A stretch of DNA of 64,000 bases from Nymphaea colorata (GCF_008831285.2 NC_045145.1:744001-808000), one strand, 5' to 3'; counted from the stretch's first letter, positions 11,105 to 23,293 are shown. The notes: a model not told the origin generated them from the sequence alone. Program-made: numbers and translations.

Positions 11105-11405
11105 GCTAGGTGTTCTTTTGAAATTTTTAAACTTAAAACCAAAGAAAGAAATCAGGTCAAATGGGGAGTTGGTAAGCGAGCTTAAAAGAGTCATGCTCGA
11201 GCTGTGGCTTGTCTGTCGAATCGAGTTCAAGCTGACCTTGTATAGCTAAACTAGAGCTTGAGCCAAGCTGAACGAGCTTAATTTTGACTCGGCTCCTATG
11301 TAGCCCCATAAGTGGATCAAGTGTGTGCCGAAGTGGTGTGAGGTGCCTGTGTAGTGAGACGGCATGAGCAAGTGTTAATGATTCACTTCTTAGTTTTAAT
11401 TTTGA
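11105..11405. repeat. 300-bp dispersed repeat, copy 1 (partner 21630-21925)
   Basis: The two copies are in the same orientation and highly similar, sharing for example 'gaaatcaggtcaaatgggga', 'gagcttaaaagagtcatgct', 'gagccaagctgaac' and 'gtgttactgattcacttc' (one base different here). The motifs around 'gagctcgag' and 'tcaagctgacctt' link it to the CGAGCTCG-rich repeats elsewhere in the window. Confidence 0.85.
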
Positions 11406-11424
11406 ATACAAGGTTTTAATTTAA

Positions 11425-11645
11425 AAATAAATCCAATCCTGATCTGAATCTGAAGTTGAATCTGAATCCAATGGGATATATATGTACAACCAAATCTGAA
11501 CCTCAATCTAGTCAGGTATCATTTCTTAAATCCGAATCTGACCCGATTTCTTAATCGGATATTAAATTTTTTCCATATGCGATATTTTTTGAACTGGCTT
11601 GGTTGGATATCCAATTAAAACCAGATATATTGACAACCCTAATTT
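11425..11645. repeat. GGATTCGGATC-family element, right end
   Basis: Iterations of 'atctgaatc', 'aatccgaatctga' and 'cttaatcggatatt' lead to a terminus 'atattgacaaccctaa'. This matches the inverted terminal motif 'ttagggatgtcaat' seen at 16906. It is one of several members of the family in this window (see 14291, 16907 and 20399). Confidence 0.6.
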
Positions 11646-11881
11646 CGGAGGAATTGGCTCTATATGACCTTTCGGCTATTATTGACCATATCGATTCAAT
11701 GACAAATTCTAAAGTTCTCTTTGTTGGACTTTCACAAGTTATTTTTTCATTTTATTTCCCCATGCTTGCAGACTTGATTTTGTTTAGCACTCAAAATAAT
11801 ATTATTTGGTCATTTTCTTGGAACTATAATGGCTTGAGCAGCCTTTACTCGGCCAAAGATACCAGAGACGGTGATAGCTGC

Positions 11882-11910
11882 CACTACAAGAAAACCGTTA
11901 CCTCTGACGG
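11882..11910 (+). mobile_element. CACTA-transposon terminal inverted repeat
   Basis: 'cactacaagaaaaccgtt' at 11882-11899, followed by a GC-richer stretch, is the canonical end of plant CACTA (En/Spm) elements. It would be the left end of an element extending to the right. I find no 'tttcttgtagtg' right end in the window, so the element is truncated or very large. No transposase is recognised nearby. Confidence 0.6.
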
Positions 11911-11983
11911 GGCTTTTTTCACCACCAACAGAGCTGGGTTGTCTCTGCATATACTTATGCCTTATCTAGATCTTGGGTGCCGT

Positions 11984-12130
11984 TTGGCAACAATAACAGT
12001 ATGTAACAATTCCATATATCTGTCGCAAATATTGTGCAGATTTATGTAATATTATGTTATAACATTCCATGAATCTGCCCGAAATATTATTGCAGATACA
12101 TACAACATTAATATACTGTTGTGTTTTGCA
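11984..12130. mobile_element. Palindromic MITE-like element, about 147 bp
   Basis: The left half from 'ggcaacaataacagtat' and the right half ending 'atactgttgtgttttgc' are imperfect reverse complements along the whole length, meeting near 12058 in 'ttataac'. The size, full-length fold-back and AT content fit a MITE. It begins about 100 bases inside the CACTA terminus, so it could be an insertion there or part of that element's subterminal structure. Confidence 0.6.
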
Positions 12131-13500
12131 GTCGACCGCTACTTCAAGCTTTGTTCCTAGAGCTGAAAGCATTTAAATGATATTTTGATTTTTTTTTTGA
12201 GCTAGATGTTGGTGGTTGTTGGCTTGCATCAACTTAGCTTCCACAGGTATATATGACTGATATTTTTACTGTCTTATGTGAAATAATTGCTTATTTGTGT
12301 GCTTTAACTTATGCATGCTGGATTCTTGTCATTCCAGTAACATAGTGATCCAGATACTAGAATCTGTACGTGATCGTCACATCAACTCGATCAGTGATTT
12401 ATTATCAGCTATATGTATGACCAATCACCAGGTTTGATTACTCGCCTGAAGCAAGATACGAGCATCAGAAATGTATGTGCAACATAGTAAGTGCATGATT
12501 GAATTTTTATACTCATGTACAAGCCTGAATGTGACAAACAACATTTAGGAAGCACTTTGATAAAAGTGAAATCCATTTAATTGACTAAAACATCAATAGA
12601 ATATGTCACGAAACATTGCCAAAGAAAGCTCATTAAGTTCATGTTCTTTTGTTTCTATGATTTTTTATTGTTGATTTTTGGCTTTTGCCTTTATATTACT
12701 AGGTAAATCATTAAGCAATGTTAATGCTTTGAGATATTGCACCCCTGACTATTAAAATTCAACATCACCTAATAAGATATTATTTATCAAGCCAAAATTC
12801 CTAGTAGTACTTTACACAGATCCACCAGTTACAATACACACCAGGGACAAACGCACGGCGCTGGCAGGGCCTTGGCCCCCCACCCTAAAAAATTTAAAAA
12901 ATTCAAACACTGATATGTAAATTTCATAAATTTTAGTTTAACATATATAAAAAATTGAAATTTTGGTCTCTATTGAAATTTTGAAACTATAGTTCAGTTC
13001 TGACACACACATTCTAACATATAGAGCACTGATATGCTTGTGCAAGTAATGTTGATCTTAGGTCGAAATTTCATAAATTAAGCTCTTTTTTGTGCAGTTT
13101 AACTGCTAACATGTACCTGTGTGTTTTGGTTTGCTTCCTTTTGTGTGCTTTTGAAGGGTTGAGCCAATTCTTGGCAAACATCACTGTGTATATCAGCATT
13201 AATTGCAGCTCTGCTGATCTTTCTCTATTGCACAGATTGATTTTGCTTAAGAAATTTAGGGGCCTGACATAAATTCTGCTTTTGACTAACAAGATAACAC
13301 AATCAAATGACAGAGAGCATTTCTTTCACTTTTGTTCTGAGAAATTTGGTGGTGATTCTGCCGTCGACTGCTGAATGTTTGTTTCTTGGTCTTGATCAAG
13401 CAGGGACAGGATCCATTACTTGCCTCAAATTAATCCCGAAGTTCTTTCATGAATTCAAAAGTTCCAGCATAACCGAGAAACCATTTCTAAACTAGGTACT
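12131..13500. other. Non-coding, no gene recognised
   Basis: Short open frames overlap on both strands at 13071-13292 without motifs. Bases 12850-12970 resemble the decayed GTGGCGGAGCCAG-type repeat. Nothing else is supported. Confidence 0.4.
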
Positions 13501-13793
13501 ATGCATAACAAACAACTTGGTTGAACTGTTAAACCTCCATAGAATAGATGCTGGATCCATGCAAATGCCAACAAAATTCTATTTTTATCTTAGTTTTTGA
13601 ATTTTGGAGATACGTAAACGGTAGTCATGGCTATAACCAGCTGGTTATGCATAACAAACAACTTGGTTGAACTGTTAAACTTCCATAGAATAGATGCTGG
13701 ATCCATGCAAATGCCAAGAAAATTCTGTTTTTATCTTAGTTTTTTGAATTTTGGAGATACGTAAACGGTAGTCATGGCTATAACCAGCTGCTT
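13501..13793. repeat. 146-bp tandem duplication
   Basis: Bases 13501-13646 are repeated at 13647-13793 with only a handful of differences (for example 'taaacctccatag' against 'taaacttccatag', and one extra T). Each unit starts 'atgcataacaaacaactt' and ends 'ctataaccagctg'. The high identity points to a recent duplication. The copies are non-coding. Confidence 0.95.
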
Positions 13794-13796
13794 AAG

Positions 13797-13798
<2 letters not shown>

Positions 13799-13843
<45 letters not shown>
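13799..13843. repeat. (TA)n microsatellite
   Basis: About 21 uninterrupted TA dinucleotides directly follow the tandem duplication. A second AT/AAT-rich tract lies at 14070-14130. Confidence 0.95.
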
Positions 13844-13844
<1 letters not shown>

Positions 13845-14290
13845 TTTTTCTGTTTTATTCAGCAGACTTATTTTTCGTGTTTTATCACTGTTTTTTCATA
13901 AATAAAAAGATGTGTTTTTTATGGTTATATTTAATTGGTTGTCATCTCTCACAACCAATATGTAAGTGGTGGTTCTCGTCAGTCATGAAAACGTTTGCAA
14001 CTACTATGCAGAATAGTTGAATAGTCATCAATGAAACTGCCAACCTACACTATGAAAGGAGGCCTTACAATATAATAATAATACTACTATTATTATTATA
14101 ATTATTAAATAATATAATAATAACAATAATTGTGGATAAGACGACCAGGTGAGCATTGGCCGCCAATGCTGACAATGCATGATAAATTCCTTCCTTTTAT
14201 GAATTGATTCCGCCAAAAATAACAATATAAATGTGAGCAACGTGGTTTGTCCAATGAGTGCCGGCTTCCGAGCACCTTCTGGTGGCATTT

Positions 14291-14700
14291 AAGAATGTCA
14301 ACGGATCAGATTCAGATTGGATACATCTTTTATTATATCTGCTTTTTCAGATATTCATATATTCGGATTCGAATTCGAATAAAGCAAAGTCATATCCGAA
14401 TCCGAATACAAAATCCAATTTTACAATCCAAATCCAATTTTTATATTTATATCTGAATCCGAATCCGAATTTTGAACCGGATTTTGCCATTTTTCAAGCA
14501 TTAGATACAGGATATTTGTCTAAAAATGAATCTGATACGAATCCGTATCCGAATCTGATCCGATATTTATGTATATTCGAATCTGAATCCGATCGGATGC
14601 CATTTACTAAATCCGAATCCTATCCGATTTCTTGATAGGATATTAAATTTTTATCCATATCCGATTTGTTCGAATCGGATCTGTCGGATATCACGATGCA
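14291..14700. repeat. GGATTCGGATC-family element
   Basis: It starts with 'aagaatgtcaacggatcaga', related to the family terminus at 16907, and is filled with degenerate 10-12-base words of the type 'atccgaatccgaat' on the plus strand. It ends near 'gatctgtcggatatcac'. Open frames across it are artefacts of the repeated words and give Asn/Pro/Ser/Asp-rich peptides. Confidence 0.65.
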
Positions 14701-16549
14701 AAACTTTTATTAATTGAATTGGACCCATCGACGACTCATTGTAATTGTGGCCCTCCATTATCACGATGCTAACCTTTTCCAACTGGTGCGAAAAAGAAAA
14801 ATTCCAACTGGACTCGTGCTTTGCCGCTCGGAAGGCTAGTTCATTTACCGAAAGCACTCCATCTTATTGGTTATGTACAAATACCGTCCTGAATACTGAA
14901 TGCGTTTGTTGTCCTCTCAGGGCTTCCAAAGGGAAGAAATAAGTATCAGATAATTTTATGTTTGAGAGTAATTGGTAGGTCCAAGAGAGGTCCCCATCTC
15001 ATCACAGTTCCACATGGTCTCCATAGGCATATGTTAAATAGATATAAAAATCTGCATTCATCATAAGATCTAATTACTTTTCAAATGAATTTGAATGACA
15101 TCGTTAAACAACTAAGCAATCGATGGCTGTCTTAACCTCGCCAGAGGGTTCGGTTTGGAACCACTACATTGAGTAAGGTTCAAAGTCTAACAATTAAGCA
15201 ATCCGGTTTGGTATGTCGAAACCGGATTTTTATAATATTGATAATATTAAGAAACCAACTAAAATAATATTCTTTGGGTGACGGGATGGTAATCCCACCA
15301 CTTTGATTTTTTTAAATGCATGTAAATTTTAGAAAAATTTACTTATTGTATATAAAAATTTTGAAAAATGATATTTTGGCCCCAGTCAAAATTTAGAAAC
15401 TTTAATTCAATCTTTCCATTGAAAAATTTTTAGCTCCACCCCTGACCTTGACCAACAATCTCAGAAACAAAAAATCCTACCCTAATCTTTGTTCTTATAA
15501 GCTACCCATGGCACTCAAATTCAAAAAGAGGACGACTCCATCCTTACCATAAAGTTTCTACAGTGGAACTTTGTCCATGGTAGTGTTTGGAAGCATTTGG
15601 AATTTTGTTCCCACCTGCTTTTCTTCTATCCAGCAAAAAAGGCCCTTTGTGTTTTTTTGCCAGTTCAAGTCAATACCATTGACTCGAGAATTTCTTGTTT
15701 TTCTCCTTTGGTTAGGTGGGAAAGGATTTCCACACCTAAATATGCAATACTATATAGAACTAGCCTAATTGGTAGGTTCTTCTTCAACTTGTGAATCTAG
15801 TACATCGAAGTGCTTCAAGTTGACAGGATCAACTTGCTTTCTACGCTCTCCTGTTGAAGCTTTTACTAATTGTCTAAATAAGTGAAAATTTTTCAATATA
15901 TATTATGAAGCAAGTGTATGTTAGTTGGTCAACTTAACAAATAGGTGTATATTAGTTTATTATCTTTGTTGCAATTGCATATTATACAGAACATAGACTA
16001 GGTCATTCAACTGGTTATGTTTCTCCCAGCCGCGAATATCATTCTCAGTTTTTTAAAAGCAAAGTTTTTCTTGGGTGTTTTTTTGCAAATGTATTTTCCT
16101 CAGGAAAAATCTTTGCAGTTTATTTGTCTCCTTGTCCTCTCTTGTTATTCTCTTTTTCTCATTCTTCTCCTTTTTAAAAAGTCAGTTCATGTTTGCTCCT
16201 CTTTCTTCTTCTTCTCCTCCCCCTTATTGTTCTTCCATTCGCCATTTTTTAAATGTTTGTGTTCTTCCTTTTTTAAAAAAAAAAATAGTTGCTGTTTTTT
16301 TTTTCTCTTCTTCTTTCTTTTTCTCCTTTTTCTTCTATCGTCTTTTTTTAATTAGTTATTGTTTGATCATTTTCACTCGTTTCATCCACTTGTTTCAAAA
16401 GTCATTGAAATCTAACCATGATGGCTTGCTGTGTTGGGTGTCCATTGATTCAATAGTCGGACAGGAAATTAATGGTTGATGAAAGAGATCGAAGGTGGTC
16501 GACTTGACGTGTTGTTTCGTTATTCATTTCTTACTAGTTATAAAAGCAC
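14701..16549. other. Non-coding, repeat remnants
   Basis: Bases 15290-15447 are a decayed repeat ending in 'tagctccacccctga'. Bases 16130-16350 are strongly pyrimidine-rich (T and CTT runs) and produce spurious Phe/Ser-rich frames. No gene is recognised. Confidence 0.45.
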
Positions 16550-16880
16550 TTTTTTCTTTATTCTTAATCAATTTTATATTATTCTGTTCATTTTTCTGAA
16601 AGAAAAATAGAATTTATAAATTTTTCTTTTTGCTGATTTGCATGTAGATCGTTTAGATTATTGGATTGGCCGGTTTACCAAACTGGCAGCATTGTGGACT
16701 CGATTCAAAAACCGGCTTTACTAATTAAGATGGACTTGGTGCTCCTTTGCTCAAAAGGTCGATGATAGTGGTCAGCCACACGGAACTGAAAACCTATATA
16801 CAGAAGTTCCATTCTAATGTGGTCATGTTCAGACCTAAGGCATATCTCGTATCCAAATATATGATGAGGATATTTACTTG
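16550..16880. repeat. Dispersed repeat, copy 2 (partner 1760-1930)
   Basis: It shares ordered words with 1760-1930: 'attttatatt', 'catttttctgaaag', 'tgttcagacctaaggc', 'atccaaatat' and 'atgatgagga'. It ends about 25 bases before the terminus of the element at 16907. Confidence 0.6.
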
Positions 16881-16906
16881 GATTTATTTCTTGGGGATGC
16901 AATGGT

Positions 16907-19900
16907 TAGGGATGTCAATGGATCAGATTTGGATCGGATATCCGATCCGAATTGCTTCTAAAAAATCAGATATGGTAAATAATTTGACATCTGATTGAGA
17001 AATCAGATCGGATTCAGATTTAAGAAATAACATCTGATCGAGTCGGATTCAGATTCAGTTTTAAGTAAATATCCGATCGGATACTAACTATCTAAACAGG
17101 TATATCTGAGTCCGAACTATAACCTGATATCCGAATCCGAACCGTGAGAGCTGATATCCGAACTAATATCCGAACGCTAGGTTGGTGGTAACGCACTAAT
17201 TTAACATCATGATACAAAAGGAACATAAATATTACATATAGTATAATCTGACTAAGAACTAACTTCCATGGAGTTGCATATAATAATATTCTTATAGAAA
17301 TCATATACATCATTTAACTTAAAATATTTAAAACTATATCATATAAAACTAATTAATTAATTAAATAATACTATGTTGAATTAATTTTTTTTGTAATCAA
17401 GCAAACACATCAACTAAGCATGATATCTTAAATAATATATTTATGTAAGTGAAATAATAAAGAAAACTTCAACCAAGAAATTCAACAAAATGGGAATTGT
17501 TAAAAATTTGAAACATACACTTTTAGAGCTACAAATTTTTTAATGGACCGTTATCTCAATTTGGTTACAATAATAGTTACATTATATATTTTAAAAATAG
17601 TAGGTTTAAAAAAAATATTGGCATGTACATCACGTATGAAAAAAAAAAAGATACCCAAAAATATAATTTTTTAAAAAACTAACATAAAAAAAATGTTTTA
17701 TAATAAATAGAAATCTTAAACATATTATGATATTCATTTTAAATTGAAAGCATCTTCATTGTGCATAATCTCAATCTGAAAAAACTGTTAAGCGTATAAA
17801 AAAGTTTATTTATCAAATTATCAATTTACTTATTTAATCAATCAAGAAAATTACTTTGTATAATCATACAATTCATTCAAAAAACTTAAGAATTTGATAT
17901 ATAACACATAATTCACAAACTTGAAAATAAAAGCCTCTAACTAGTAGGCAGACAACAAATCGTAAGATTTAATAAACTATCTTATATATCATTGGAGTAA
18001 TTATACAATTTTTTGTAAAAAAACAACTATTGTAATGAAGATAAAAGGACTAATAAATTATTTGATATATCATTGAATACTCTTTTTACGGATGTAACAC
18101 AAACTATTTCAATTAACCCAATGAAATAAAAAACATTAAACAATGTTTTTTTTTAAATGATAAATAATGTGGGTCACTTGATTTAATAATTCTTAATAAG
18201 AGATCATCATGAAATAATAGTTTACTCAATTAAAATATGTTTATATTTAAAAATAGACCTATCAATGTTCAATATGCACAGTTAATGTAAAAAAAAGTAC
18301 AAAATTCAAACATACTAGCTGTTCAATAGACCAATCAAAGTTTAATATACTATTTGTTTTCGACAAGTATTTAGAAAAAGAGAATTTATCAAAAAATATA
18401 TGTGAAAGTAATTTAAAGCGTCCTTAAACAACTTGAAGACATGGAAGTCAAATATGATAAATTATGAGCATGAAGAGCTTATGGAGAAAATTGATAAGGT
18501 AACAGCTAAAACATCTTAACCAACCACGTGAAAATTAAGTAATAAATAACTTTTTTTGCATTTTTGTTTTTTCTAACATATGTCGGTTGGCATGTCAAGC
18601 GGGCGTGGCTCGAGTCGCTGCAGAGGAAGAAGGGATCGGTGGAGGGCAGATGAGGAAGAAACTCGGCACTCGTTTTCTTGCAATATGATTCTCTCTATCG
18701 GATTCTTCTCTATTTTTTTGTCCAGACTTGAAGTTGAGATCCCAAACTGTCCCCATTCTTTATTTCAAAATGGGTCTTATTTCTATCTCTTGTTTGTTGT
18801 TTTTCTTTTCTCAAATTTGATGGTCAAGAAACTAGAGTGTCATGTCCTGCATGAGTTGTTTGCAAAGTTAAAGGAACGGTGATCTATTTCCATTTTCTGA
18901 ACAAAATCTTGCTGATCTACTTTTTGTCGATATTTTATATGCATTGAATCAGAAAGGTTAACAAATTCGCAGAAGAGTGTTTGGCTGCTAGAAATTTCTG
19001 GTCTTTCCTTATCTCTGAGCTAATTTTACATCAATCTGCAGGAATCAATAGAGAGATGGGCCTAGAAACGTGCGAACAAGCTGTGTTTTGGGGGAAACAG
19101 TTACGAAAATGTGCGAGAATCTAAGGTGTAAGTTTTCACTTTAACAATGTGAAGTTTCAAAGCTACCAATTTGATGTCCCCTTTCTCTTTCTTAACCTAT
19201 GATTTTCATTTTAGTATTTGCAGAGCACAGAAGCAGAACACCAAGTTAATGGCCATTTCTTGGATTTCAATCTTTCATAGTTCGAGTCTTTTAGGAGAGG
19301 CAGAATAATAGAAATGCCATTAGCATAAGAGAAAGCTTTGTTTACAGACTCTTCCCTTGATGGCATATACCAACTAATGACCCTAAAGCTAGCTTCCTAA
19401 GCACATGGTTTGAAATTGGATTTTGCAGAAAGCATAGCAAGTTGGTGACTATAGGTTGCAGGCCTAAAGCAACAGCACATGCATCAACAAGAAATTGAAT
19501 TCAACTGTTTGCCACAAGCCATTCAAGGATCACGGCGCAGCTTTCGCTAATGAGGGTAGAGATGTCGGCTGATAAATCAAGAACGTGAGGGACAGCACCT
19601 GCTCTTGCTATGTACTTTTTGTTCTCTTGGCAGGCTGATAACTTGGCTAGAACTCCCAACGACAGCTTTTGATAACTTGGCTATATATATATATATATAT
19701 TCTCTCTCTCCTTTAATAAGCTTGACAATTATCGCCAACGTTAATATTGGTAGTTCATTTGGTGTTTACTATAAATTTTTGACACATAAATCGAATTTGG
19801 ATCAGATTTGCATATGGTTTAAAAGTCATAAATCAGATTCAGGTCGGATTCAACTTAAAAGTTGGATTCGGGTATAACTTAAAAGTTGGATTCGGATCGG

Positions 19901-20158
19901 ATTCGGATATAATTTAAAATTTGGATTCGGATCAGATTCAGATATAATTTAAAATTTGGATTCGGATCAGATTCAAAATAACTTGTAAATCGGATATGGA
20001 TCGAATTCGGATATACATTTTAAATCGGATTCGGATATGATATAAACTGTTTTTCATCTGAATCTGAATTCATATCTAAATCTGAATATATGAATATCTG
20101 AAAAATTGGATATGGTAAAAGATATATCTGATCCAAATCCGATCCATTGACATCCCTA
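16907..20158. mobile_element. Candidate 3.25-kb non-autonomous DNA element
   Basis: The left end at 16907-16941 begins 'tagggatgtcaatggatc' and the right end at 20124-20158 is its reverse complement, with about two mismatches over 35 bases ('gatttggatc' follows on both sides). Inside each end is an array of degenerate GGATTCGGATC words, at about 16942-17190 on the left and 19790-20120 on the right. The interior, 17190-19760, is very AT-rich with one 100-codon frame at 18580-18882 that I do not recognise. No transposase is visible. No clear target-site duplication flanks the termini. The two ends could also belong to two different copies, so the element boundaries are provisional. Confidence 0.5.
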
Positions 20159-20273
20159 GCAAGGGCTAGGCTATGGGAACATTGGCGATGGTGTTGCCCT
20201 TTTTTTACCTTTGATGCTTCAAATCCAATCAAAATAAATTTCTTCTGCATTTAAAGGTTTTTAATCTCTCTGC

Positions 20274-20274
<1 letters not shown>

Positions 20275-20329
<55 letters not shown>

Positions 20330-20340
20330 ATATATACACA
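20275..20340. repeat. (CT)n-(AT)n-(GTAT)n compound microsatellite
   Basis: The tracts follow one another without interruption. It lies just outside the right end of the 3.25-kb candidate element. Confidence 0.9.
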
Positions 20341-20398
20341 AGTGGGACATGAGCGTAAATAACTATGACCCCGTCTGAACACGTGGCTTTATGGAGTT

Positions 20399-21403
20399 AG
20401 CGCTGTCAATGGATATATGGAACCATTTTGATATATATAAGTATCGGATCGGATACTGATTCAGTTTAGATTTAGTTTTGAGTAATTACTCATATCGAAA
20501 AGGCCGCCACCCAAATATTGAACCATTTCTGAATGTCCACAAGCTCCAGCATGCTGGTACATTACGCAAGTTTGGGTGTACTCTTGGAAAAGCTCAAGTA
20601 ATATTCCGCAACCTTCTCATTAAGAACATCGTGAACAGTCGTCACCGATACTCTTGGAGGAGTTGGGAGGACTCGAGAGAACGGCTGACCTTTTTTTTCT
20701 TAAAAATCGATGGACCTAAATACAAAAAATAAAAATGAAAATGTTTGAAAAGTGGGAAAATCTGAAGTATGGATGGGATACCCAATGAATCGGATTCAAA
20801 TAAAATATATTATTAACTGTCCGTCGATGTTGAGCTCCCAAACAAATGAAAAAAAAGTCATATCCAAATTTGAATCCGAAATCAGATTCCACAATCTGAA
20901 TCTCATCTGAATCTTTTTTTTTTCTCATCTGAAATCAGATTTCATAATTTGAATCTGATCTAAATCCATTTTTTTCATCCTAATCTGAATCTGAATCTGA
21001 AATCAGATGTCACAATCAGAATCCGGCCTGAATCCTATTTTTATATTCATATACGAATTTGAATCTGAATCCATATTTTGAACTAAATCTGGCTGATTTA
21101 CAAACTGTTAAGAGCATTGAATGTATACTTTTTATTTAAATTAAGTCCCATCTGGTTCTGCTAGGATACTTTTGTATATTGGAATGTGAATCTGAATTCG
21201 ATTGAATATTTTTATATAACTAAATCTGAATCCGTTTGGATGTTTATGCATATATGAATCTAAATCTAATCGGATGTCAGTTCTTAATTTCAAATCCTAT
21301 CTGATTTTTTAGTTGATTAGTAAATTTCTTTTCTTCATCCAAATGTTTTTGGAGCAGTTGGCTTGGACATTCAATTCAAATCAGACATATTGACATCCTT
21401 AGG
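20399..21403. repeat. GGATTCGGATC-family element with unrelated insert
   Basis: The left end 'gcgctgtcaatggat' at about 20400 and the right end 'catattgacatcctta' at about 21402 are diverged versions of the family terminus. Degenerate 'atctgaatctgaa' words fill 20860-21330. Between them, 20490-20710 is of different composition, with an 84-codon plus-strand frame that I do not recognise and which may be a captured fragment. Confidence 0.45.
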
Positions 21404-21485
21404 TTGAAGCTTCCCCACTCCAACTGACATGTTTCACCATTATAAACAGGGGACTAGTCCATTTGTGTGTGTCATGTGGATAGAG

Positions 21486-21925
21486 CTGTAAAACGAGTCG
21501 AGCCAACTCAAGCTCGACTCATATTTGCTCTATTAAGCTCAAGCTTAATCAAAAGGCATGATTATAAACAAGTCAAGTTCGAGTTTCATGAAATTGATTT
21601 GTTTGAACTTGAGTAAACCATTATTCCAGGCCTTCTTTTGAAAATTTTCAAACTTAAAACCAAAAAAAGAAATCAGGTCAAATGGGGAGTCGGTGAACGA
21701 GCTTAAAAGAGTCATGCTCGAGCTGTGGCTAGGTCTATCGCATGGAGTTCAAGCTGACCTTGCATAGCTGAACTCAAACTTGAGCCAAGCTGAACAAGCT
21801 CAATTTTGACTCGGCCCGTATACAGCCCTACAAGTGTGTGCTGAAGTGGTGTGAGGTCCCTGTGTAGTCAGCTCATGGCATGTGCAAGTGTTACTGATTC
21901 ACTTCTTAGTTTTAATTTTGACAGC
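21486..21925. repeat. CGAGCTCG-rich repeat plus 300-bp dispersed repeat, copy 2
   Basis: It begins 'gctgtaaaacgagtcgagcc', a common plant repeat opening. From about 21630 to 21925 it matches 11105-11405 closely and in the same orientation. Confidence 0.75.
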
Positions 21926-23293
21926 ACTCACTCGTGTTGAATAGTTTGCCCCATCACTGTATCCGAGCCTTTCCGTGCTGAATGTTTAAACTCTTGGGTG
22001 GCTTCTTCCGTCAAAAGGATATAATGAGATCATTCTCCTATAAGATATTCCCTTCATCCAACTGACCTGCAAACAAAATGTAAACTTAGTCGCCTGTTTG
22101 TTTGTGGAGATGTACTTTTGTGACAACATATTATATTCTTGGAATTCCATCCATCCCATCCATCGGTTTGGGTTGGATTGGGTGTCTGCTCCATCGAGGA
22201 CAAGGTATTAGCGTATGCAAGAACTTTGGTCTGATCCATATTGGTATTTCAAAAATTTAATAAAATGCAAAAAGATAAAAGAGTTGAGTGTCACAGATAC
22301 ACCCTCATATGCTGGATAAAAGTGTCTCAAAGGTGCATTTTGGGACCATTCATCCATGAAAGCTATAATAGACTACCAAATTTAAGAGAAGACTCCAATT
22401 GGGCTGATGCAGTGGCGGAGTAATGTTGTAGGCACACTGGCCTATCAAATTTACTTTATTTGCATATAAGTACCCCTTAAAGATTGAAATTTAAACTTAG
22501 AGTGTTCTTTAAAGGTTGAAGTTTAAAGAAAATTTCTGACTCCACTCTGATATGGAGTGCTAACTTGTAATCAATTCCCTTTAAGGCTGACTGGGAATGC
22601 GATCAATCCCCTGAGGCTCTGTTTCAGGGTCGGCTTGGATTATGATTTCATTCCTCATTCTTTTGTATAGTCTCATCAGCTTCTTCCTACATCATGCCTA
22701 TTGTTTCCATCGTCGGAATCGAAAGACTCAACCTGTACCAGGGCTTCCTCTCTTACAGAATACATTTGGATTGTTCTTTTTCTCCTCTGATGAATTTGTG
22801 TTCTTGATCGTTGCCCTTATCGTCTGATACTTGGAAACAACTAGGCCCATATGTAGGAGACAAAAATTAAGAACCTTTGCATGGGAACATTTCAATCAGT
22901 CTTTGAGATTTGAAATTTTGATTGTTTTCCTACATTCTTAAGTTTCCAAATGTCATTTCTGTAGTGAAATAAAATGTGATCAGATTGGAGCTTTCAATCG
23001 TCAAATTTCAAGGTCATGTACATTTCGCATCATCAGACTTTGCATATGACATTTAACAATCAGAGATGGCATGAATAAATCAGCTAATGAACTGCATATC
23101 TTAAAAATTGACTTGGCAAATTCTGCATAGCTTGAAGACATTCTTAATGACTTCTGTCAAAATTCTGTTTCTTTCTTCGACTGTTTAAAATTACCTGCTT
23201 TGACCAATTGATCAGTTGATTAGTAAGCCAAATAAAAAGTGAAACAGGATTTATCAAAAAGAGCTAGCTTTTCTACTGTTAACTTTTAAAAAA
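21926..23293. other. Non-coding, no gene recognised
   Basis: Bases 22409-22550 resemble the GTGGCGGAGCCAG-type repeat. Other short frames (22241-22423, 22642-22827) have no motif. Confidence 0.4.

Noticed and set aside
14247-14635. 125-codon plus-strand frame rich in Asn, Pro, Ser and Asp
   Set aside because: It is the translation of the degenerate GGATTCGGATC repeat and has no independent support.
16017-16479. Phe/Ser-rich frames of 112 and 134 codons
   Set aside because: They lie on a pyrimidine-rich tract of T and CTT runs. The composition is explained by the simple sequence.
18580-18882. 100-codon frame starting MSVGMSSGRGSSRCRGRRDR
   Set aside because: No motif, domain or splice context could be recognised. 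It lies inside the candidate DNA element and may be a captured fragment, but I cannot support a gene.
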